Shown: one piece after another, positions 1-7,311 of the stretch
Layout: each line of letters begins with the position of its first letter
How positions within the stretch are numbered: position 1 is the first letter of the stretch
Assembly (NCBI GenBank): GCA_910578865.1
Contig: CAJTRM010000008.1
Location: 36,292-100,291, forward strand
DNA: 64,000 nucleotides
DNA from: an uncultured Dorea sp.
Lineage (GTDB): Bacteria; Bacillota_A; Clostridia; Lachnospirales; Lachnospiraceae
Direction: 5' to 3'
The notes under the pieces: generated by a model
Database searches by the model: none
What the model saw: the letters and a program-made list of their open reading frames with translations, nothing else
What the model was told of the DNA's origin: nothing
Made by a program: the position numbers and the translations under genes

Positions 1-872
1 CTCTCACATCCGATTGCCTTCACTTCAAAAAGCGCGGTCGCACCCTCACCGTCCCCTGCGATTTTTTTCGCAAGATATTCATTGATGGTGTGGAGCGCCT
101 CTGCAAATTTTTTATAATCTTCACTTCCATATATGATTTCTGCATTTTCTGCCATGCCATTTGCCAGCAGGAGCACTGTGTCATTGGTGGAAGTATCCCC
201 GTCTACAGAAATCATATTATAAGTGTCGTCCACATCCTCACTCAATGCTTTCTGTAAGGTCTCCTTAGAAATCACCGCATCTGTAGTAATAAATGCAAGC
301 ATTGTGCACATATTCGGATGAATCATGCCCGATCCCTTTGCCATACCTCCGACAGTCACTGTTTTGCCTCCGGCTTCAATCTGTACCGCCAGTTCCTTCT
401 CACAGGTATCCGTCGTCATAATCGCCCTGGCAGCCTCTGTCCCATTTTCCAGAGAGCTGTTTTTCTTTCCTGCCAGCGCCTCGATTCCTGCCACAAGCCT
501 GTCAATCGGAATCTGTTTTCCGATGACACCGGTCGAGCCGATCAGGACACCATCGGCAGAAATATCAAGGGCTTTTGCCGCCGCTTCCGCAGTATCCTTA
601 CAGTAGCCAAATCCTTCTGCTCCTGTACAGGCATTGGCAATCCCGGAATTTACGATCACTGCCTGCGCCTTTGCCCCGCTCTTAACCACCTGCTGATCCC
701 ATCTCACAGGGGCCGCCTTCACTATATTTTGCGTAAACGTCCCTGCTGCCACACAGGGAACCTGGCTGTAAATCATTGCCATATCTGTTCTGTCCTTATA
801 CTTGATCCCTGCCGCCGCTGCCGCCGCCTCATATCCCTTTGCCGCTGTAACTCCGCCTTTTACTTGATTCAT
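1..872 (-). CDS. argJ: Bifunctional ornithine acetyltransferase / N-acetylglutamate synthase, 3' end outside window
   Basis: Transfers acetyl from N-acetylornithine to glutamate, recycling the acetyl group in arginine synthesis; some members also use acetyl-CoA. About 290 codons are visible, starting MNQVKGGVTAAKGY at 872 behind a GGAGGAG-type ribosome site. The KGSGMIHPNM segment followed by CTMLAF, near residue 190, is the autocatalytic cleavage site; its Thr becomes the N-terminal nucleophile of the beta chain. The frame is open to base 1, so the C-terminus lies outside the window. It starts 16 bases after the stop of the acetyltransferase gene and is the third gene of an argC-GNAT-argJ operon. 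Identification is firm; whether it is mono- or bifunctional cannot be told. Confidence 0.95.
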   Translation of the reverse strand, partial: MNQVKGGVTAAKGYEAAAAAAGIKYKDRTDMAMIYSQVPCVAAGTFTQNIVKAAPVRWDQQVVKSGAKAQAVIVNSGIANACTGAEGFGYCKDTAEAAAKALDISADGVLIGSTGVIGKQIPIDRLVAGIEALAGKKNSSLENGTEAARAIMTTDTCEKELAVQIEAGGKTVTVGGMAKGSGMIHPNMCTMLAFITTDAVISKETLQKALSEDVDDTYNMISVDGDTSTNDTVLLLANGMAENAEIIYGSEDYKKFAEALHTINEYLAKKIAGDGEGATALFEVKAIGCE

Positions 873-888
873 AATGCGCTCTCCTCCT

Positions 889-1332
889 CTACTGAATAAA
901 TGCGGTAATATTTTTATCATTCAATGTAAAATCATAATAATTCAAATCTTCACGCTTTGTCCAGCCAATTTCCTTCCAAAATGCATTTCCTATATCATTT
1001 TGTGTAAATGCAATCAGCGATACTTTATTGATCTGCTCTTCCTTCAGCGCTTCCATGGCAAATACTACCATAGACTTTCCAATTCCTCTCATGCGGTAGT
1101 CTTTATGAACACATACATGATAAAGGCATCCCCGCCTTCCGTCATGCCCGCACAGGATTGCGCCAACCACCCTGCCGTCTTCTATGGCAACCACACTGGT
1201 GGCCGGATTGCGCTTCAGGAACCGCTCCACGCCCTCTCTGGAATCATCCACGCTCCGGATTCCAAATCCTTTGATACTGTTCCAGAGCTCCCGTACCTGG
1301 CCGTAATCCTCCATTGTCATTACTCTTACCAT
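889..1332 (-). CDS. GNAT-family N-acetyltransferase in the arginine operon
   Basis: A 147-residue single-domain GNAT acetyltransferase. The acetyl-CoA pyrophosphate-binding motif is visible as RMRGIGKSM around residue 80, preceded by the VVAIEDGRVVGAILCG beta strands. A clear AAGGAG ribosome site precedes the ATG. It lies between argC (53 bases upstream) and argJ (16 bases downstream) in one transcription unit. Position suggests a role linked to arginine synthesis, possibly acetylation of glutamate, but the sequence itself only shows the GNAT fold. It is not the classical ArgA, which has an amino-acid-kinase domain. Confidence 0.8.
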   Translation of the reverse strand: MVRVMTMEDYGQVRELWNSIKGFGIRSVDDSREGVERFLKRNPATSVVAIEDGRVVGAILCGHDGRRGCLYHVCVHKDYRMRGIGKSMVVFAMEALKEEQINKVSLIAFTQNDIGNAFWKEIGWTKREDLNYYDFTLNDKNITAFIQ

Positions 1333-1385
1333 GTTATACGCTCCTTCTTATACATTTCTTTCCTGTTCTCTCTGCAATGGTTATT

Positions 1386-2426
1386 TTAAGGGAACATCGG
1401 CACAAACTCAAGCCCCTGCGACTCTTCAATTCCGAACATCAGGTTCATATTCTGCACTGCCTGACCTGCCGCGCCCTTTACCAGGTTATCCATGGCTCCC
1501 ATCATAATAATACGGTTCGTCCTCGGATCAATTTTAAAATTAATATCCACAAAATTGCTGCCTTCCACCCATTTCGTCTCCGGACAGACATCCGCATCCA
1601 GCACACGAATAAATCTTTCCTGCTCATAATATTGATCGTAAACAGCTTTCACCGCTTCATACGTGACCTCTTTTTTCAGCGCGGCATACTCCGTCACCAG
1701 GATCCCTCTGTTCATCGGCACAAGATGAGGGGTAAAGTTAATCAGCACTTCTTCTCCCGACGCATAGCCAAGCTGCTCCTCAATCTCCGGCGTATGCCTG
1801 TGGGATGCGACTCCATACGCCTTAATATTTTCATTCACCTCACAGTAGAGATTCGGAAGCTTAGCCCCCCTGCCGGCACCGGAAGTACCTGACTTCGCGT
1901 CCACGATCAGCGTACTCATATCAATAATTCCCTCTTTAGCCAGAGGATATGCCGTCAGAATCGAACAAGTCGTATAGCACCCCGGGGTGGCCACCAGCCT
2001 CGCTTTCATAATATCCTTCCTGTTCACCTCACACAACCCGTAAACTGCTTCCGGGATAAACTGCGGGCTCTTGTGCTCGATGCCATACCATTTTTCATAA
2101 ATATCCACATTTTTAATACGAAAATCGGCGCTCAGGTCAATGACCTTTGTTTTCGCCAAGACATCCTCACTCAAAACCGACGCGCAGAATCCCTGCGGCG
2201 TAGCGGTAAATATTACATCCACCTGGTCTGCAAGCTCTTCCATATTGTCATCCAGGCACTTATCTTCTACAATCCGGAACATGTTCCGGTAAACATCCGC
2301 ATATTTCTTATCTATGTAGCTTCTGGAGCCATACCATACAATCTCAGCTTCTTTGTGGCCCATTAAAATTCTGACAAGCTCGGCGCCGGCGTAGCCGGTG
2401 GCACCGATGATACCAATTTTAATCAT
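1386..2426 (-). CDS. argC: N-acetyl-gamma-glutamyl-phosphate reductase
   Basis: Catalyses the NADPH-dependent reduction of N-acetylglutamyl phosphate to the semialdehyde, third step of arginine synthesis. The 346-residue protein has the N-terminal Rossmann motif GIIGATGYAGAELVRIL, the catalytic-cysteine segment VATPGCYTT and the conserved SHRHTPEIEEQLG block; length is normal. I start it at the ATG at 2426 because AAGGAG sits just upstream; an in-frame ATG 11 codons earlier lacks one. First gene of the argC-GNAT-argJ operon, with a strong promoter and ArgR-like operator at 2509-2546. Confidence 0.96.
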   Translation of the reverse strand: MIKIGIIGATGYAGAELVRILMGHKEAEIVWYGSRSYIDKKYADVYRNMFRIVEDKCLDDNMEELADQVDVIFTATPQGFCASVLSEDVLAKTKVIDLSADFRIKNVDIYEKWYGIEHKSPQFIPEAVYGLCEVNRKDIMKARLVATPGCYTTCSILTAYPLAKEGIIDMSTLIVDAKSGTSGAGRGAKLPNLYCEVNENIKAYGVASHRHTPEIEEQLGYASGEEVLINFTPHLVPMNRGILVTEYAALKKEVTYEAVKAVYDQYYEQERFIRVLDADVCPETKWVEGSNFVDINFKIDPRTNRIIMMGAMDNLVKGAAGQAVQNMNLMFGIEESQGLEFVPMFP

Positions 2427-2508
2427 ACTCTTCTCCTTAGGGGACGTAGTATTTTTCAACTTTGCTACGTCCCAAATTGTATTTTGCTATGTACCTAACC
2501 TTAAAACA

Positions 2509-2546
2509 CTTGCATAATTATACATCAAATATGTATAGTATGCAAG
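2509..2546 (-). promoter_or_regulatory. argC promoter with overlapping ArgR-like operator
   Basis: On the minus strand a -35 TTGCAT (2540-2545) and -10 TATAAT (2517-2522) are 17 bases apart. The whole stretch is an inverted repeat: TGCATAATTATACA (2511-2524) lies over the -10 and TGTATAGTATGCA (2532-2544) over the -35, separated by a short AT spacer. Such near-palindromic TGnATAnnTATnCA boxes resemble ARG boxes bound by ArgR/AhrC, so repression by arginine is likely. The leader to the argC start is about 85 bases. Confidence 0.7.
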
Positions 2547-2574
2547 CGTTTTTTATAATATTCTCTGTTGCATT

Positions 2575-2737
2575 GTAACAGTTCAGCCTACGCCATTCGC
2601 AAAACCGCACTTACGTGCTTTTCGTTGCTTTGCAACTCTTTTTGCTCATAATCAGGCGCTCCGCTCATAGCCAGGATAACGTGTTCATTCATGCAAGCAT
2701 GATTCACACGTTATCCTGGCTATGGCTGAACTGTTAC
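2575..2737. repeat. 163-bp dispersed inverted-repeat element, copy 1
   Basis: Bounded by the perfect 14-base inverted repeats GTAACAGTTCAGCC (2575-2588) and GGCTGAACTGTTAC (2724-2737). The interior holds a long hairpin (about 2675-2724) whose arms include CCAGGATAACGTG and CACGTTATCCTGG, and smaller hairpins such as TTGCTTTGCAA. The reverse complement of this element occurs at 43792-43954 with only four differences. No reading frame and no obvious target-site duplication. It lies 24 bases after the stop codon of the aldo/keto reductase gene. Looks like a MITE or a mobile structured repeat. Confidence 0.85.
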
Positions 2738-2761
2738 GTTACCTTCCACTTTTAACATATT

Positions 2762-3916
2762 CTACATGCCAAATATCCCGCACGCCCTCTCCATATGTTC
2801 CATGATCTTCACACCAAACGGACACCGTGTTTCGCAGGCGCCGCACTTCACGCATGCACCTGCCTTTACCTTCAAAGCGTTGTAATGCTCCCGCACAGTT
2901 TCCGGAACCATATGCTGTGCCTCACAGAGATCTGCAAACTTATTCACCGACGCTATGTCAATCTCCGCAGTGCAAGGAGCGCAGTGTCCGCAGTACATGC
3001 ATTTATCTGTGAATCTATGTGCCGGAGTGCTTCCGAGAAGCCCGGCAAAGTCTTTCTTCTCCTCCGGCAGCTCCGGATACGCTGCTGCCTCCAGAAGCTC
3101 CTCTTTTGTGCGTGCCCCGGCCAATACACAGGCCACAGCAGGCCGCGTCAGGCAATAATGAAGGCACTGTGCGGCTGTCATTGCCACGCCGAACGGCGAC
3201 TCACCGGCGTCCAGAAGAGCGCCTCCGCCATAGGGCTTCATAACCGTCAGCGCCACCCCTTCACTCTCGCATAAACTGTAAAGTTCAAGGCGTTCCGGGT
3301 CTGTGCAGGAAAGCACGTCCGGCTCCTCGTAAGTCGATTTTTCAAATAAAGTATTTACATCCTCATTGGGCGGGAGAATATCATACGCAGGATTCACACT
3401 GAACATAATCGCATCAACCTCGCCGCTTTTTGCCGCTTGGACAGCTACCCTCGGGTTATGCGTGCTCATACCTATATGATGTATTTTCCCCGCTGCTTTC
3501 AGTTTTCTCGCATATTCAATGACCGGCCCCTGAAAAACCTCGTCGTAATCCCTCTGCTCATCCAAATAATGGATCATGCCTATATCAACATACTCTGTCT
3601 TTAACCTCTCGAACAGATCATGAAACGCCTCCTTCACGGTCTCTATATCCCTTGTACGTTTATACTGTCCCCCAATCCACGCGGAGCAAAGGTGCGCCTG
3701 GATCACAAACCGGTCTCTCCGCCCCTCCATTGCTTTTCTAAAACTGTCGCGGATATAGGGCTCCGGATTATACAGGTCAAAATAATTGATCCCCGCCTGA
3801 AGCGCAGTGTCAATAAGATCCTGTGCAAATCCATCGTCCCTGTTGACAAATGCTTCGCTTCCAAGTCCGATTTCACTGACCCTGATACCTGTCCTCCCTA
3901 ACTTCCTGTAATTCAT
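2762..3916 (-). CDS. Aldo/keto reductase with C-terminal 4Fe-4S ferredoxin domain
   Basis: A 384-residue fusion. Residues 1 to about 270 form an aldo/keto reductase barrel (LGRTGIRVSEIGLG, then FDLYNPEPY with the usual Asp and Tyr, and the catalytic-type His in GMIHYL). The C-terminal 110 residues carry two cysteine groups, CMYCGHCAPC and CVKCGACETRC followed by P, which bind Fe-S clusters. The Lys that normally follows the second strand (ATK or similar) is replaced in FVIQAHL, a feature I associate with this anaerobe subfamily. Probably a cytoplasmic oxidoreductase using ferredoxin-linked electrons; substrate unknown. Stands alone, on the strand opposite argG. Confidence 0.88.
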   Translation of the reverse strand: MNYRKLGRTGIRVSEIGLGSEAFVNRDDGFAQDLIDTALQAGINYFDLYNPEPYIRDSFRKAMEGRRDRFVIQAHLCSAWIGGQYKRTRDIETVKEAFHDLFERLKTEYVDIGMIHYLDEQRDYDEVFQGPVIEYARKLKAAGKIHHIGMSTHNPRVAVQAAKSGEVDAIMFSVNPAYDILPPNEDVNTLFEKSTYEEPDVLSCTDPERLELYSLCESEGVALTVMKPYGGGALLDAGESPFGVAMTAAQCLHYCLTRPAVACVLAGARTKEELLEAAAYPELPEEKKDFAGLLGSTPAHRFTDKCMYCGHCAPCTAEIDIASVNKFADLCEAQHMVPETVREHYNALKVKAGACVKCGACETRCPFGVKIMEHMERACGIFGM

Positions 3917-4101
3917 CCATTTCTCTCCTCTCTCTGCATCATAATAGCTAAAAATAACACATTAAAATTTCACACTCTGACTGCTTTTATTTTATCAGAC
4001 CTGCAGCCCTCTGTCATTGCCTTTTCCTCTCATCAGCAGACAAAAAACCTTTTCTCCGCCGGATCTGCCATCTTTTCTATATTCATTTTCCATGCATATC
4101 G

Positions 4102-4193
4102 TGCATATTTATAACTTTTTCCAATTTCCTCTTGCATAAATATAAATTTTGTTGTATAGTAATCCTTGCGATTAAGAAATGTATATTTATTTA
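4102..4193 (+). promoter_or_regulatory. argG promoter and ArgR-like boxes
   Basis: A -35 TTGCAT (4132-4137) and -10 TATAGT (4155-4160) are 17 bases apart. Three similar AT-rich boxes occur: TGCATATTTATAAC (4102-4115), TGCATAAATATAAA (4133-4146, over the -35) and TGTATATTTATTTA (4180-4193, in the leader). They resemble the boxes over the argC promoter, and the two promoters match at about 20 of 30 positions from -35 to -10. The rest of the 332-base gap 3917-4248 is AT-rich with no frame I would call. Confidence 0.6.
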
Positions 4194-4248
4194 AGAAAGT
4201 ATATTTTAAAATTGTTAAAATGTATTTCAGATTCAGGAGGTTTTACAT

Positions 4249-5469
4249 ATGAAAGAAAAAGTTGTACTTGCATATTCCGGCGGACTCGACACTACAGCAA
4301 TCATCCCATGGCTGAAAGAGAACTTTAATTATGAAGTTATCTGCTGCTGCGTAGACTGCGGGCAGGGAGAAGAACTGGACGGACTTGAGGAGCGTGCGAA
4401 ATTATCCGGCGCATCCAAATTATACATTGAAGACATCGTAGATGATTTCTGTGACAACTACATTGTGCCATGCGTACAGGGGCACGCTGTCTACGAAAAC
4501 AAATATCTCCTCGGCACATCCATGGCCCGCCCGGCAATTGCGAAAAAGCTGGTTGAGATTGCCCGCAAGGAAGGGGCTACCGCTATTTGCCACGGCGCTA
4601 CCGGTAAAGGCAACGACCAGATTCGTTTTGAATTGGGAATCAAAGCTCTGGCGCCGGACATCAAGATCATCGCCCCATGGCGTATGACCGATGTATGGAC
4701 CATGCAGTCACGCGAGGATGAGATTGCATACTGTAAGACGCACGGTATAGACCTTCCGTTTGACGCGAGCCACAGCTACAGCCGTGACCGCAACCTGTGG
4801 CACATCAGCCATGAAGGGCTGGAGCTTGAAGACCCTGCATGCGAACCTGACTATGCCAACGTCCTTGTGCTCGGCGTTACGCCGGAGCAGGCGCCGGATC
4901 AGGGCGAGTACGTGACCATGACCTTTGAAAAAGGGGTTCCGAAAACTATCAACGGCGAAGCGATGAAAGTATCTGACATTATCCGCAAGTTAAATGAGCT
5001 TGGTGGGAAACACGGCGTCGGCATCATTGATATCGTAGAAAACCGGGTAGTCGGCATGAAGTCCCGCGGCATCTATGAGACACCGGGCGGCACCATCCTC
5101 TACGAGGCACACCAGCAGTTAGAAGAGCTGGTCCTGGATCGTGCTACTTACGAAGTAAAAGAAGAAATGGGCAACAAGCTGTCCCAGATCGTATATGAAG
5201 GGAAATGGTTCACCCCGCTGCGTGAGGCTGTCCAGGCATTTATCGAGAGCACACAGGAGTATGTGACCGGCGAAGTAAAATTCAAGCTTTACAAAGGAAA
5301 TATCATCAAGGCCGGAACCACCTCACCGTACTCCCTGTACAGTGAATCTCTGGCAAGCTTTACTACCGGAGACCTCTACGACCATCACGACGCCGACGGA
5401 TTTATCAATCTGTTCGGACTGCCGCTTAAGGTCCGCGCAATGAAGATGGCAGAGGCCGAGAAAAAATAA
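4249..5469 (+). CDS. argG: Argininosuccinate synthase
   Basis: Condenses citrulline and aspartate with ATP to argininosuccinate. The 406-residue protein opens with the ATP-pyrophosphatase loop YSGGLDTT, followed by typical segments GATGKGNDQIRFELG, the WHISHEGLELEDP block and the PLREAVQAFI helix. The start follows a strong AGGAGG site. Monocistronic: its own promoter upstream and a strong terminator 30 bases downstream. No argH is visible in the window. Confidence 0.97.
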   Translation: MKEKVVLAYSGGLDTTAIIPWLKENFNYEVICCCVDCGQGEELDGLEERAKLSGASKLYIEDIVDDFCDNYIVPCVQGHAVYENKYLLGTSMARPAIAKKLVEIARKEGATAICHGATGKGNDQIRFELGIKALAPDIKIIAPWRMTDVWTMQSREDEIAYCKTHGIDLPFDASHSYSRDRNLWHISHEGLELEDPACEPDYANVLVLGVTPEQAPDQGEYVTMTFEKGVPKTINGEAMKVSDIIRKLNELGGKHGVGIIDIVENRVVGMKSRGIYETPGGTILYEAHQQLEELVLDRATYEVKEEMGNKLSQIVYEGKWFTPLREAVQAFIESTQEYVTGEVKFKLYKGNIIKAGTTSPYSLYSESLASFTTGDLYDHHDADGFINLFGLPLKVRAMKMAEAEKK

Positions 5470-5499
5470 GAGGAACCGGCTCACACGCTGAATCGGATT

Positions 5500-5547
5500 T
5501 CACCCTCTCTTGACAAAACATACTGTCAGGAGAGGGTGATTTTTTTG
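5500..5547 (+). terminator. Rho-independent terminator of argG
   Basis: Stem arms TCACCCTCTCTTGACA and TGTCAGGAGAGGGTGA, nearly perfect, are followed by a run of seven T. Confidence 0.92.
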
Positions 5548-5629
5548 AAAAAAACTTTTGACCCGGAAGTCCTTATGATACAATATTACTGAAATTGTAT
5601 CTTAATTTCCAACATTGGAGGACACCGGC

Positions 5630-6142
5630 ATGCAAAATACTATCAAAAAAGCCCTGGAAATGCTCTTTCACTCTCAGCCATTTTCAAGAGAAAATGAAGA
5701 ATTCAGGGAAACCCTTTCACTTCTCGCCGTACAAAAATATGAACATTCTCTGAGTGAGGGACTCTCACCGGCACAAGCCGCCGGAAACCTTCTGATTCAC
5801 TTTGATACTGTGGAAAATGCAGTCTCCTGCCTGGAGGCTGAGGCGCCCGCCCATTCGTCAGACACAGCTCTGGATGCAGGTGCAGTATCAGAAGAAAATA
5901 CATTCCGAAAGATACAGAAAAAGCTCTGGAGACGCAGTTGTGACTTCTCCCTCCTTCTTGCACTCTTCTTCAATTGCTGCCTGTCCCTCATTCTGAATCT
6001 GTCAGTTTCATTCCCCAGCATTGCATTCATTGAATGGAACTTGTTCGGAATACTGGTCTTCCTGACAGCCGGAAAACGCAGGCATACTATTAAACAATAC
6101 AATTTTTTACTTCCGCTTTTGCACCTGCATGCAGAGGCATAG
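5630..6142 (+). CDS. Small membrane protein with DUF1700/HAAS-like N-terminus
   Basis: A 170-residue protein of unknown function. The first 65 residues are helical and contain the pattern YEHSLSEGLSPAQAA followed by HFDTVENAVSCL, similar to the HAAS/DUF1700 domains that precede membrane parts in Firmicutes. Residues about 110-145 form two hydrophobic stretches. I start at ATG 5630, seven bases after GGAGG; a TTG five codons earlier overlaps that site. It ends abruptly after a hydrophobic segment, and the 320 bases beyond carry membrane-like coding signal in another frame, so the gene may be truncated by a frameshift. Confidence 0.55.
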   Translation: MQNTIKKALEMLFHSQPFSRENEEFRETLSLLAVQKYEHSLSEGLSPAQAAGNLLIHFDTVENAVSCLEAEAPAHSSDTALDAGAVSEENTFRKIQKKLWRRSCDFSLLLALFFNCCLSLILNLSVSFPSIAFIEWNLFGILVFLTAGKRRHTIKQYNFLLPLLHLHAEA

Positions 6143-6465
6143 CAGAAGAAAAATATGATTTGTACACCAAAAAACTGACAAATACACTGTTTGCCAGTCT
6201 CTCTTTTATTTTCTTGTTAGTATATCTGACTTTAAAAAATTATTTTTGTAGAAAAAACTATGCAGGCTTCTTCTGCAAAAGACGGACAGAAGAATATAAG
6301 GCAGAGTTGCGCCGGATCTGCTGTTCGGAGCATGACAGCAAACTGTTTGACGCTGCTGCAGAGCTTAGAAGCACACAGGCTGTCGGATCTGAATTAACGA
6401 AAAACAGGAACTGCAGGTGCAAGCGGTTATCCGTCTGCACCCCGGCTCCTGTAAACACATCTCTT
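6143..6465 (+). other. 323-base stretch without a confident gene; possible decayed 3' end of the preceding gene
   Basis: A frame covering 6145-6430 encodes a hydrophobic helix (LFASLSFIFLLVYLTL) followed by a charged helix (AAELRSTQAVGSELTKN), but it has no ribosome site and then runs antisense into the lspA-like gene. It may be the displaced C-terminus of the 5630-6142 protein. I cannot confirm this from sequence alone. Confidence 0.3.
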
Positions 6466-6990
6466 TTATCTTTTCTTTTTATTTCTTTTTTTCTTATTTC
6501 TTTTTCTTCCTATTTCCTTATTCTTCCTGCCGCATCCCAGATCACACACCGTAATGATCACCGCCCCGACAGTTACATAGATGTCCGCAAGGTTTGCCGT
6601 GAGGTCGGAAAGAAATCTGCTCTTACTCTTGACTCCAAAATAATCTATGACCTTTCCTCTGGCCAGCCGGTCGTAAATATTACTGACTGCACCGGCAGTG
6701 ACAAACACCATGCCCAGCTTTCGGAACCATTTACCCTTTTTCAAAAGCAGCCATGCGTCATACAGCAGGACTCCCATACCGCTTGCAGCGGAACCGGCCC
6801 TTATCACTCCGGGATACCTGTCCAGCGCATTCAGCAGCAGACCCCTGTTATACACCTTACGGAGTACAATCTTCGGCATGCGCGTCTGCCGCTCCTCGTT
6901 TTCTGAAAAGGAGTTTTCGATATACTCCTTGATTCCCATATCTATACAGACAAGAACCACCAAAAGACTGCCCAGCCACATCAGCATCAT
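6466..6990 (-). CDS. LspA-like signal peptidase II family protein, divergent
   Basis: 174 residues with about four hydrophobic segments. The two catalytic motifs of prolipoprotein signal peptidase are recognisable: NIYDRLARGKVIDYF near residue 104 (NxxDR with Asp) and ANLADIYVTVGA near residue 132 (second Asp). The first region departs from the family: CIDMGIKEYIE replaces the LDQxTK segment and NRGLLLNAL the usual NxGAAF. The C-terminus is a long basic tail of repeated NKKKR units. It starts at an ATGA overlap with the upstream coiled-coil gene, so the two are translationally coupled. Probably an LspA paralogue; activity uncertain. Confidence 0.72.
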   Translation of the reverse strand: MMLMWLGSLLVVLVCIDMGIKEYIENSFSENEERQTRMPKIVLRKVYNRGLLLNALDRYPGVIRAGSAASGMGVLLYDAWLLLKKGKWFRKLGMVFVTAGAVSNIYDRLARGKVIDYFGVKSKSRFLSDLTANLADIYVTVGAVIITVCDLGCGRKNKEIGRKRNKKKRNKKKR

Positions 6991-7277
6991 ACCGTCCCTC
7001 TGATCCGGTCAATCTCCTCTGTCAGCTTTGTGATCTCTTCATTCCGCTTCTCAATGGCTTCACATACGGCAACATAGTCTATATCTGAAATCTCTCCATC
7101 GTTGAATTTTTCATATACCATACGACCGATGTCCATATGATCTCTGTCATTGGCACGCTTTAATGCACGGATATCGCTTTTTAACCGCTGGATCTCAAGG
7201 GTATCTTCTGTTTTTTTTCCCAAATCAATTGCCACATCCGAGATCTTTCTTCCCAACTCTTCAAAAAAATCTGCCAT
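6987..7277 (-). CDS. Small coiled-coil protein, unknown function
   Basis: 96 residues, highly charged and almost wholly helical, beginning MADFFEELGRKISDVAIDLG. The ATG at 7277 follows AAGGAGAAAG; the frame extends upstream without a ribosome site. Related proteins in Clostridia often carry a zinc ribbon at the C-terminus, which is absent here. Its stop overlaps the start of the LspA-like gene and it begins 34 bases after the protease stop, so the three form one transcription unit. Confidence 0.7.
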   Translation of the reverse strand: MADFFEELGRKISDVAIDLGKKTEDTLEIQRLKSDIRALKRANDRDHMDIGRMVYEKFNDGEISDIDYVAVCEAIEKRNEEITKLTEEIDRIRGTV

Positions 7278-7311
7278 CTCATCTTTCTCCTTTTCTCTTT
7301 TCCTGTCACTG

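Noticed and set aside
2575..2737. CRISPR array or IS element at the repeat copies
   Set aside because: No regular spacers, no transposase frame; two single copies 41 kb apart fit a non-autonomous repeat instead.
6160..6906. A 248-codon plus-strand frame across the lspA-like gene
   Set aside because: Its second half is antisense to the LspA-like gene with conserved catalytic motifs. Only the first 300 bases might be a gene remnant, noted as such.
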